Assembly (NCBI RefSeq): GCF_003144095.1
Contig: NZ_NSKH01000018.1
Location: 1-42,738 of the forward strand
Origin: Streptomyces sp. ICBB 8177
GTDB taxonomy: Bacteria; Actinomycetota; Actinomycetes; Streptomycetales; Streptomycetaceae
Length of the DNA: 42,738 bases
Reading direction: 5' to 3'
Shown here: piece after piece, positions 23,486-30,130 of the stretch
How positions within the stretch are numbered: position 1 is the stretch's first letter
How the letters are laid out: every line of letters begins with the position of its first letter
Program-made: the position numbers and the translations under genes
The notes under the pieces: generated by a model
What the model saw: the letters and a program-made list of their open reading frames with translations, nothing else
Told to the model about the DNA's origin: nothing
Databases searched by the model: none

Positions 23486-24435
23486 TGCTCGGTCAGCCAC
23501 GTCCGCGGGTCCACCGGGGCGCCGCCGCCGGGGCGGACCTCCAGGTGCAGGTGCGGGGCCGTGACGTTGCCGGTCGCGCCCACGCGGCCGATGACCTCGC
23601 CGGTCGTCACCGGGCCCGACGTCTTCACCATCGACGACAGGTGGCAGTACCACAGCTCCGTGCCGTCATCGAGCCTCAGCACCACGCGGTAGCCGTACGC
23701 GCCCGCCCAGCCCGCCGACGTGATCACACCGGAGTGCACCGCCATCGCCGGCGTACCGGTCGGCGCCGCGAAGTCCTGACCGGTGTGCGCTGCCGCCCAG
23801 GGCGAACCGGCCTGCCCGTACCCCTCTCCCGGCGTGTACGAGGCGAGCGGTTTGGCGTAGCCGCGGGCCAGTTCGGCCTGCCGCTCGGCGGCGGAACGCG
23901 CCGCCTCCCGTTCGGCGGCCTGCTGACGGGCCGTCTCCTCCGCCTTCTTGCGTGCCGCGTCCTCGCGCACCTTCCGGGCCGCCGCCTCCTTGGCGCGCGC
24001 CGCCGCCTCCTCGGCCTCGCGGGCCTGGTCGGCGGCCGACGACTGCTGCCTGGCCTGCGCCAGGATGCGGGTGACCAGCGACGCGCCGGGATCCGCGGCG
24101 GCCGCCGACGGCGCCGAGGCGGCGGACGCTGACGCGGCGCCGGGCACGGAGTCGGCGACCACGGCCGCGCCGGAGGAGGCCGGAGCCGCGTCCGGCGCCG
24201 GGGCCGCGTCGGGCACCGAGACCGGCGCCGGGGGCTTGCCCTGCGCCACCGCCACCCCGCTCGCCCCGGCCGCCGCCATCGCGGCCACGCCCAGGACCGT
24301 CGAACCACGGGAGACCGAACGCTGCCTGGGGAGCCGATGCCTGGCCGCCTCGGAGTCGGCGGCCTCCGCGGTCTCCGCGGCCCCCGCGGTCACCGCAGCC
24401 TCCGCGACCTCAAAGTGGGGGTCGTTCAGCACCAC
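23470..24435 (-). CDS. M23-family cell-wall endopeptidase under c-di-AMP riboswitch
   Basis: The 321-residue secreted or anchored hydrolase has a hydrophobic export segment at about 45-66 (STVLGVAAMAAAGASGVAVA). An Ala/Pro/Ser linker and a charged coiled coil (about 120-192, QAREAEEAAARAKEAAARK) follow. The C-terminal LytM/M23 domain carries zinc ligands in HTGQDFAAPTGTP and HLHLEV, with the usual WYCHLSS between. M23 enzymes cut peptidoglycan peptide bridges. GTG 24435 follows AAGGAG at about ten bases. The 5' leader is a ydaO-type riboswitch, as known for other streptomycete cell-wall hydrolases, so synthesis should respond to cyclic di-AMP. The last codons are duplicated downstream. Confidence 0.92.
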   Translation of the reverse strand: MVLNDPHFEVAEAAVTAGAAETAEAADSEAARHRLPRQRSVSRGSTVLGVAAMAAAGASGVAVAQGKPPAPVSVPDAAPAPDAAPASSGAAVVADSVPGAASASAASAPSAAAADPGASLVTRILAQARQQSSAADQAREAEEAAARAKEAAARKVREDAARKKAEETARQQAAEREAARSAAERQAELARGYAKPLASYTPGEGYGQAGSPWAAAHTGQDFAAPTGTPAMAVHSGVITSAGWAGAYGYRVVLRLDDGTELWYCHLSSMVKTSGPVTTGEVIGRVGATGNVTAPHLHLEVRPGGGAPVDPRTWLTEHGLSV

Positions 24436-24457
24436 TTCCGGCCTGCTCCTTTCCTTC

Positions 24458-24590
24458 CCTGACGCCTACCGGGTTAGCTGACGGGTTCGGAGCGGGAAGG
24501 TCTCCTACCGGCGCACCACGAAGGCGGAACGCCCGATTCACCCCAAGAAGCACGGGTCCCCGGCTCCCGCGATCTACGGGACTCGGCATT
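24458..24590 (-). promoter_or_regulatory. Cyclic di-AMP riboswitch (ydaO-yuaA class)
   Basis: On the minus strand the leader of the M23 gene contains the ydaO-class landmarks in order. These are CGGGAGCCGGGGACCC, then TTGGGGTGAATCGGGC, a middle hairpin, GGTAGGAGACCTTCCCG, and CGAACCCGTCAGCTAACCCG followed by GTAGGC and the ribosome-site region. In actinobacteria this class sits before resuscitation-promoting factor and M23/NlpC hydrolase genes and turns expression off when c-di-AMP is high. The ends given are approximate. AT-rich promoter-like DNA (TATATT) lies upstream near 24608. Confidence 0.92.
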
Positions 24591-24660
24591 GCGTTATCGA
24601 AAGGTAATATACGCGAAGGTAGGTTTCCAAGCCGTCGAACGCGGGAATCCCGGGCGGGCA

Positions 24661-24679
24661 GCGGAGGTTGCTCCTCCGC
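24661..24679. terminator. Hairpin downstream of the 188-residue gene
   Basis: GCGGAGG-TTGCT-CCTCCGC is a perfect 7-bp stem. It lies about 130 bp beyond the stop codon of the leftward gene at 24809 and just upstream of the riboswitch promoter of the M23 gene, so it probably insulates the two units. Confidence 0.6.
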
Positions 24680-24688
24680 CACCATGGC

Positions 24689-24747
24689 CCCGCAGACCCC
24701 GCAGGACCCGAGAGCGGCGGGGCACCCAGGCCCGCAGACCCCGCAGG
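24689..24747. repeat. 17-bp direct repeat, period 42
   Basis: CCCGCAGACCCCGCAGG occurs at 24689-24705 and 24731-24747. It lies in non-coding DNA between the hairpin and the 188-residue gene. Origin unknown, probably local duplication. Confidence 0.6.
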
Positions 24748-24808
24748 CTTCGGAGATCGCAGGGCCCGGAGGCCCGGCAGCCCTCGCGAGAAGAGGCCAA
24801 CCGGCCAC

Positions 24809-25375
24809 TCACGCCTCGACGATGACCGTGCCTATGGCCGATTCCGGGCCGGGCCCCTGCGGACGGTCGACCTTCCACCAGCCCAGTACGTCCTGGTACT
24901 CCGGCTGCGGGACCGAACGTCCTTCGTCGGTCATCAGGCGCCCCTGATATGCCTGGGCGTAACGCGCTCGAACCGAGTAGACGCCGGGTTCGTCGGGGAC
25001 CACGAGGTCGCACGAGACGTTCACCCACTCCGCCGGACCCGGATTGTCCTCCGCCAGCGCCTCGACGGGGGTGCTGGCGTTGACCACCCTCAAGCCGCCA
25101 CCGCTGCGCTGCTTGCCGTTCCACACAGACGTCTGGGCCCGCTCCTGGCCCGCCAGTCCGACGATCACCTGGTTGACGGCGTCGCCGCACTCCGAGCAGT
25201 CGTGCAGCAGGTCGAAACTTAGCTGGTACGAACCGCCTTGCCGGACTTTCAGCACGTTTCCGTGCCCGCCGATCCGCACGTTGCGGATCGTGAACCGCGA
25301 CGGCTCCACCATTTCACTGCCGGGCGTGAGAGCCGGGGCCCCGTGGGCATCGCTGTGACTCGTCTTTTCGGTCAT
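24809..25375 (-). CDS. Hypothetical protein, predicted beta-rich, one CxxC pair
   Basis: The 188-residue product is translated from ATG 25375 (MTEKTSHSDAHGAP). It has no signal peptide or membrane span. After about 25 flexible residues it is strand-rich (RFTIRNVRIGGHG, GSYQLSFDLLHDC, WVNVSCDLVVPDEPGVYSVR), suggesting an Ig-like or CARDB-like sandwich. Three cysteines are visible, two in the motif DCSECGD. No family is recognised. There is no ribosome site; TCTAGT six bases before the ATG could be a -10 for a leaderless mRNA. An earlier in-frame start at 25519 would run through the repeats at 25416-25500, and its codons look non-coding. Confidence 0.7.
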   Translation of the reverse strand: MTEKTSHSDAHGAPALTPGSEMVEPSRFTIRNVRIGGHGNVLKVRQGGSYQLSFDLLHDCSECGDAVNQVIVGLAGQERAQTSVWNGKQRSGGGLRVVNASTPVEALAEDNPGPAEWVNVSCDLVVPDEPGVYSVRARYAQAYQGRLMTDEGRSVPQPEYQDVLGWWKVDRPQGPGPESAIGTVIVEA

Positions 25376-25415
25376 GTGCCAACTAGACAAGCGGCCACTG
25401 ACAATGCCGGGGCCC

Positions 25416-25500
25416 GGCCTCAACGAGACCTTCGCATACGGCGCCGTGCCGGCCTCAACAAGGCTTGCGCGTACGGCGGCTTGCGCGTACGGCGCGTGCC
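25416..25500. repeat. Degenerate 35-bp tandem repeat
   Basis: A unit beginning GGCCTCAACGAGACCTTCGC (25416-25450) is repeated from 25451 as GGCCTCAACAAGGCTTGCGC. A third partial copy, GCTTGCGCGTACGGCGCGTG, starts at 25479. It fills most of the gap between the 188-residue gene and the stop of the M6-like protease gene. Confidence 0.65.
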
Positions 25501-25508
25501 GGCGCCGA

Positions 25509-27041
25509 TCACGCACCACCCTGCCCCACCGCCACGCTCACCTGATAACTCCCGTCCGTGTCCCGCCCGTTGACCGTGACCGCGATACGGGACGCGCCGT
25601 CGCCGGTGCTGTACGTGTCGCCGGGGCGCAACGTCGCGTCCGCCATCGCGGGCTCGCGGGAGCGGGCGCAGCCGGGTGTCGCCGGATGGGCGTCGCGCAC
25701 GTCGACCGGGCCGCGCAAAGCGTCCACGTCGGTGCGCACGTGGTAGAGCAGCACGCCCGGTGAGCACATCGCGCGGTCGTTCCCGTACCGCCCCCGCGCC
25801 TCGACGGCGTACGCCTCGGTGGCCGAGCGGCGGACCACCACGAGCTTGGTGCCGCCGGGCACCTCGGTCGGGGTGAGGGTGTGCCGGCTGGCGCCGGCGC
25901 CGGTCACGCAGTCCACCTGACCGGGGGCGAGCCAGCCGAGCTTCCACTTGTGCCAGGCGAGCGGTTCCGGCGCGGTCGCCGACTGGTCGGCCATCACGTC
26001 CCAGTCGCCGACCAGTGCGGTGGGGTCCGGGTCGCCGGAGGCACCGGCCGGCGCGGGGTCGAGGTAGAGGTCGGGCAGCCCGAACAGGTGGCCGGTCTCG
26101 TGGTCGAGGACGCCGGGGTCGGGGGTGTCGCCCTCCCAGACCAGGGCGACCTGCCGGATGGGGGTGCCGCCACCGGTGTCGATCGCGTCGCGGTCGGTGA
26201 GCGTGGTGGCGGCCGTCGCGTCGTGGTCGACGCCCGGGGCGTCGGGGTCGGCGACGAGGTAGAGCGCCTGGTCGCCGTCGAGGTCGAGGCCCGGATCCGC
26301 GGACCGTGCCGCCGCGACCGCGTCGTGGACGAAGGCCGCGGTGGCGGCGTAGGGCGCGCCACGGCGCACGCCGTAGTCCGCGGCGGAGTGCGGCACCTCG
26401 GCGTACGCGACCTGCGGCCTGACGTCGAGCCGCAGGCGGCCGTAGGAGGCGTCGGCGTAGAAGCGGGTGAGGCCGGGGAGGTACTGCCGGGCCAGGCGGG
26501 CCGGGGTGACGGTCGGCCTGTGATCGGGGAAGCGTACGAAGACCATGGCGGCGCGGACGGTGCCGAGCGGTCGTACGTAGGTGTCGTCCCAGGGCGTGAC
26601 GCCTTCGGACATCCGGGCACCGGTGAGCGGCAGGGCGCAGGGGCCGGAGGGGTCGGTCGGCGCGGCGGTGTCCACGGAGGCGGCCTGAGCCCCGGGCGCC
26701 GTGGCGGGCGGCGCGGCGGCCCGCGCGGAGACGCGGCGGGCGGAAGCGCGGTGGGCCGAGTGGTGGACGCCGCCGGGCCGCACCGCGTCCGCCCGAGCGC
26801 CGGGCCGCGCCGCGTTCGCCCTGACGCCGGGGTGTGGGGCGGCGCAGGCGGCGAGGAGGACGGGCAGGACGAGGACGGCGAGCAGGAGGAGGCGGCGAAC
26901 ACGGCTGGTAACGCCGCCGGGGCGGGCGGCGCGCAGGTGGAGCGGGCGCGCCGGATCGGCGGACGCGCGGCGGAGCGTGGGCCTGTGGTGACGGTCCGAG
27001 GTGGGCGGCGGCGGGTCGCGGTACACGTTCGACCGTGACAT
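25509..27041 (-). CDS. M6-like secreted metalloprotease lipoprotein
   Basis: The 510-residue protein has a basic N-terminus and then a lipoprotein signal, RRLLLLAVLVLPVLLAAC, with lipobox LAAC near residue 66. An Ala/Arg/Pro linker precedes a zincin domain resembling the M6 (immune inhibitor A) family. The active-site helix is DHETGHLFGLPDLYLD, where HExxH is HETGH with a following Gly-Leu-Pro-Asp. The family-like stretches AMVFVRFPDHRPT and VGDWDVMADQS are also present. It is probably anchored outside the membrane. ATG 27041 gives an unusually long 50-residue n-region without a clear ribosome site; GTG 27026 is another possibility. It is divergent from the esterase gene at 27342. Substrate unknown. 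Confidence 0.82.
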   Translation of the reverse strand: MSRSNVYRDPPPPTSDRHHRPTLRRASADPARPLHLRAARPGGVTSRVRRLLLLAVLVLPVLLAACAAPHPGVRANAARPGARADAVRPGGVHHSAHRASARRVSARAAAPPATAPGAQAASVDTAAPTDPSGPCALPLTGARMSEGVTPWDDTYVRPLGTVRAAMVFVRFPDHRPTVTPARLARQYLPGLTRFYADASYGRLRLDVRPQVAYAEVPHSAADYGVRRGAPYAATAAFVHDAVAAARSADPGLDLDGDQALYLVADPDAPGVDHDATAATTLTDRDAIDTGGGTPIRQVALVWEGDTPDPGVLDHETGHLFGLPDLYLDPAPAGASGDPDPTALVGDWDVMADQSATAPEPLAWHKWKLGWLAPGQVDCVTGAGASRHTLTPTEVPGGTKLVVVRRSATEAYAVEARGRYGNDRAMCSPGVLLYHVRTDVDALRGPVDVRDAHPATPGCARSREPAMADATLRPGDTYSTGDGASRIAVTVNGRDTDGSYQVSVAVGQGGA

Positions 27042-27341
27042 GGGTCACGGCGCGGGCGCTCGGCGGTTGCGCCACCTGGCCGAAGCCCACCGACGACCTC
27101 GCGCACCGCCGCTCGTAAGAAAATATGCGCAGGTCGGTGCAGCCCCGCTCGCCGGAATCGCGTCCTTCACAGCGAGGAAACAGCACATTGCGGTAAGCGC
27201 ACCGGCAGCGCCCGAAATCGTTACGTTTCACGGGATTCGTTGCCCGAACGCCGATCCGTACTGAATCCTCGATTCCCGGCCCCCACGAAGTCGTCGGCGC
27301 CGCCGAACGGACCGACCGCCCAGCCAGCAGGAGACCCCCGC
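27042..27341. other. 300-bp divergent intergenic region
   Basis: This region between the M6-like protease and esterase genes is AT-richer than its surroundings (TAAGAAAATATGCGC near 27115, GTTACGTTTCACGGG near 27220) and must hold two divergent promoters. No hexamer pair of good quality could be assigned, and no gene is seen. AGGAG at 27329-27333 is the esterase ribosome site. Confidence 0.5.
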
Positions 27342-28574
27342 GTGTCACTGACCGGAACGCCCTTCTTCGCGGCGCTCATCGCCGCGACGGTGCTGATGGT
27401 GGTCGGCACGCTCGTCCTGTGGTCGCGCGTCCGCGGCCCTCAGGCGCTGCGCTGGCTGGCCCGGCTGCTGATGATCGTGCTGTGCCAGCTGACCGCGATC
27501 GGCGTGGTCGCCGTGTGGATCAACTCCAGCTACGGCCTGTACGCGTCCTGGTCCGACCTGCTGGGCACGAACACCAACAACAACACGATCGCCATGCCGG
27601 GCCCGCCGGTGACCAGAGCGAAGTTCAACAAGGCGACGCAGGACGGCGTCCTCGACACCTACTTCCACGGCGCGCACTCCAAGCTGTCCGGCCAGGTCGT
27701 GGTGTGGACGCCACCGCAGTACAACCAGGCGAAGTACCGCGACTACCGCTTCCCGGTGGTCATGATGCTGCACGGCGTCCCCGGCTCGCCGATGTCGTGG
27801 CTGGAGCAGGGCGGCATCCCCTCGGACTTCCAGCAGTTGATGGCGCGGCGGGCGACGCATCCGTTCATCCTGGTCATGCCGGTGGTCAACCCCGGTGGCG
27901 TGGACACCGACTGCAGCAACCTGCCGGACCGCCAGGTCGCCACCTGGCTCGCCGACGACGTGCCGGACCTGATCCAGCACAACTTCCGCACGATCGCGGG
28001 GTCCAAGGGCTGGGGGGTGATGGGCTTCTCGACCGGCGGCTTCTGCGCGGCCAAGCTGCCCCTGCAGTACCCGCGCGTCTTCGGCGCCGGGGCCGCGCTG
28101 GACCCGGACCCGCTGACCGGCGACCCCTCGGTGATCCGGGACACCGAGGAGCGCAGGGCCAACGCGCCGACCGATCTGGTCAGGTCGTCGCTGGAGGACG
28201 TCGGCATCTTCGTGGCGACCTCCGAGCAGGACCGGTTCAGCCCGGCGATCGACATGGAACGCTTCGCGGCCGCGGCGGCGAACACCCCGGTGCGGGTCAA
28301 GACGCTGCTGCTGTCGACGGGCGGGCACAACTACGGCACGTGGCGCAGGGAGTACGAGCCCGCGTTCGCGTTCCTGAGCAAGGAACTCGCCGCCCCGCAG
28401 CTTCCGCGCAAGCCGAAGCCCGGCGGCTCCGAGCGGCCCGCCGCGCCACCGTTGCACGCGGCGGACGTGGGCGGAGCGGCGGGCGGCCCGACCACGACCA
28501 CGACCACGAAGCACGCCGGCTCGGCCCCCGGCGCGGGCCCGGAGAACGACGCGGCAGGGACACCGGGCCGGTAG
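27342..28574 (+). CDS. Membrane-anchored esterase, Esterase-D/antigen-85-like
   Basis: The 410-residue alpha/beta hydrolase starts at GTG 27342, eight bases after AGGAG. Two N-terminal membrane spans (about 7-27 and 38-62) are followed by an extracellular hydrolase domain of the putative esterase family. The candidate triad is Ser in WGVMGFSTGGFC, Asp in VATSEQDRF, and His in STGGHNYGTW. HGVPGSPMSW forms the oxyanion region. Relatives include mycolyltransferases and S-formylglutathione hydrolases; without mycolic acids in streptomycetes an envelope esterase role is more likely. A Pro/Gly/Thr-rich tail with a Thr6 run (TTTTTTK) ends the protein. It is divergent from the M6-like protease. Confidence 0.87.
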   Translation: MSLTGTPFFAALIAATVLMVVGTLVLWSRVRGPQALRWLARLLMIVLCQLTAIGVVAVWINSSYGLYASWSDLLGTNTNNNTIAMPGPPVTRAKFNKATQDGVLDTYFHGAHSKLSGQVVVWTPPQYNQAKYRDYRFPVVMMLHGVPGSPMSWLEQGGIPSDFQQLMARRATHPFILVMPVVNPGGVDTDCSNLPDRQVATWLADDVPDLIQHNFRTIAGSKGWGVMGFSTGGFCAAKLPLQYPRVFGAGAALDPDPLTGDPSVIRDTEERRANAPTDLVRSSLEDVGIFVATSEQDRFSPAIDMERFAAAAANTPVRVKTLLLSTGGHNYGTWRREYEPAFAFLSKELAAPQLPRKPKPGGSERPAAPPLHAADVGGAAGGPTTTTTTKHAGSAPGAGPENDAAGTPGR

Positions 28575-28989
28575 ACCCGGGCAGAGGGACGCCCGACCTG
28601 CGGACGCGGGACCGTACCGGCCGGCAGCGGGCGCGCCCGTCGTCGCGGGACGGGTCGCGGGCCGATCGTCAGCCTGTCGCGGGCGACGCCCTCGCGTTCA
28701 TCTCCAGCAAGGTGGTCACGCTCGCCGAGTCGGTCCCCGCGTGGCATGACACCCAGCGGTTGCGCGCGCCGGCGACGTGGTGGCGGCGCTGTCCTGCTCC
28801 ACGCAGACGGCCCGCAGCACGGCCGTCGCCACCGGTGGCTCAGGCCAACATCAATTCCGTTGCACTCCGCATCACTCCGGCCTGATCCGGGAGACTCGGG
28901 CCAGAAGCGGGCCAGCAGAAGGGCCGCGCCACGGCATCGGTGTCCTCGTCGTGAGGGCGGCACGCATGGTCGTGCGCATCCAACGCGGC
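28575..28989. other. Non-coding or decayed stretch after the esterase gene
   Basis: No gene can be supported here. A short minus-strand frame at about 28672-28800 (ending SVTTLLEMNARASPATG) could be the tail of a lost gene, but it has no start and no recognisable family. The stretch borders the decayed TPR gene and is probably part of the same degenerate patch. Confidence 0.4.
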
Positions 28990-29683
28990 GACCCGAACGG
29001 CTGAACCTGAGAGAGAGCCCCCGTCCGGCCTCACGGCCCGTCGAGCCTCGGGCACCCTAGCCGCGAACTCCCGGGCCCGGTAGATGATCAGTGCGCTGCG
29101 GTGCTCGGCGGGCAGGTTCACGATCGTCTCTGTTGCGTGCACGGCTGCCGCGGGCACATCGCCGTCCATGGCGAGGCACATCGCCTGGTCGAGGACGATC
29201 AAGGATCGGTCCGTGAAGTCTTCGACCGGATACAGTTCCAGGGCCCGGTCGTGTTCCTCTCGGGCGCGCCCGGTGTGGCCCAGGTGCGTCCAGGCGTTGC
29301 CGCTGTGGAACCTCAACTGGCTCTCGGAGTAGGCGAACGCGGAAGCACCGTGCTCGGACTGGTCCAGACGGGCCAGGGCTTGCTCGGCGCTCTCCAGCGC
29401 AAGCCTCGTCTCCTGGGTGCGTCCGAGCGTGGCATGGGCGCGGGCTTCTTCACGGGCACGGGCTTGTCGGTGCCCAGGCTTACCGTGGGCAAGTCCCTTT
29501 GCTGGCTGCTCGGAGGACACGGAGGGCCTGGTCGTCGCGGACCGGGCCCTCAACCGTAGGGCGATCCCCACGGTTGCCGTGTCCGGTAGCTTCCTGGATC
29601 CAGGAAAAGGCCTGGTCGGCGAGGTTACGCGATCGCGTAACCATCTGATCCGGCAAGGGAGTCCACACAATGGAGACCCTCAT
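28990..29683 (-). pseudogene. Relic of a TPR-type XRE regulator (C-terminal part only)
   Basis: The minus strand reads a well-conserved C-terminal TPR block of the streptomycete XRE/TPR regulator family: EARAHATLGRTQETRLALES, GASAFAYSESQLRFHSGNAW, DRALELYPVEDFTDRSLIVL, ALIIYRAREFAARVPEARRA. The N-terminal helix-turn-helix is missing. Upstream sequence (29683 to about 29480) continues in a different frame (MVTRSRNLADQAFSWIQEAT), pointing to a frameshift near 29500. The last part after PEARRA no longer resembles the family. It is therefore broken at both ends. It lies beside tRNA-Lys, a common site for gene gain and loss. Confidence 0.75.
29591..29642. repeat. Two large perfect palindromes, 16 and 20 bp
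   Basis: TTCCTGGATCCAGGAA (29591-29606) and GGTTACGCGATCGCGTAACC (29623-29642) are both perfect palindromes, 16 bp apart. They lie within the decayed TPR gene region. The second is long enough to be a strong dimer-binding site. No regulator can be assigned. Confidence 0.7.
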
Positions 29684-29707
29684 CAGCGGTGCAGGTCAGC
29701 CACCCCG

Positions 29708-29884
29708 GCTTGAGACTGTCACCTTGGCAGTCTCAAGGCCCTACGGAGTCACAGGCGGGGATGGGCCGAACCTTCGTGGGCTCTGCCCCATGGAGATCCC
29801 GTAGGGAGGGACGGCCTGCCCCTCACAGAGGTCCCGCGAGGGCCCCTGTCGGCCAGGTTGCGACTCCATCTGGCGGAGTCGCAA
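29708..29884. repeat. Pair of 27-bp dyads with shared TTGnGACT / AGTCnCAA arms
   Basis: Dyad 1 spans 29708-29734 with arms TTGAGACTGTCA and TGGCAGTCTCAA. Dyad 2 spans 29858-29884 with perfect 10-bp arms TTGCGACTCC and GGAGTCGCAA. Both are exactly 27 bp long and their centres are exactly 150 bp apart. The outer eight positions match except for the fourth base. They lie between the TPR relic and tRNA-Lys, where no gene is present. They could be operators of a lost regulator or ends of a small mobile element. Confidence 0.7.
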
Positions 29885-30016
29885 AACTGTTACGGCTACG
29901 GGCCAGGACCATGATCACCTACATTCGGACCAGCAGCGGGCCGGCACGCGCCCGTTCTGTCCGTTTCCCGCCTAGCGGCCTGTCCGACTCTCTGGGCCTG
30001 ACGTGGTGCTTCTCGG

Positions 30017-30089
30017 TGGGCCATCAGGGGCTCGAACCCTGAACCAACGGATTAAAAGTCCGCTGCTCTGCCAATTGAGCTAATGGCCC
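30017..30089 (-). tRNA. tRNA-Lys (anticodon TTT)
   Basis: On the minus strand a full cloverleaf begins GGGCCATTAGCTCAATTGGC. The anticodon loop is CTTTTAA (anticodon TTT, 30056-30054), the T-arm GGTTCGAGCC-like, and the acceptor end ATGGCCC plus discriminator A. CCA is not encoded. A -10 TATGCT (30104-30099) lies 10 bp upstream. Confidence 0.96.
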
Positions 30090-30098
30090 GCACCCCGC

Positions 30099-30127
30099 AG
30101 CATAGCCGGGTGCGGGCTCCGGGTTCG
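30099..30127 (-). promoter_or_regulatory. Predicted tRNA-Lys promoter
   Basis: TATGCT at 30104-30099 on the minus strand is preceded at 17 bp by CGAACC (30127-30122), a poor -35. The APC permease stop codon is only 4 bp further upstream, so read-through from that gene may also feed the tRNA. A weak stem, GCACCC/GGGTGC, overlaps the site. Confidence 0.45.
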
Positions 30128-30130
30128 ATC

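Noticed and set aside
29623-29642. parS or other chromosome-partition site
   Set aside because: The palindrome GGTTACGCGATCGCGTAACC does not match the streptomycete parS consensus GTTTCACGTGAAAC, and there is no par context.
28575-30016. Intact integrative element at tRNA-Lys
   Set aside because: No integrase, replication or transfer gene and no second copy of the tRNA-Lys 3' end was found; only a gene relic and dyads remain.
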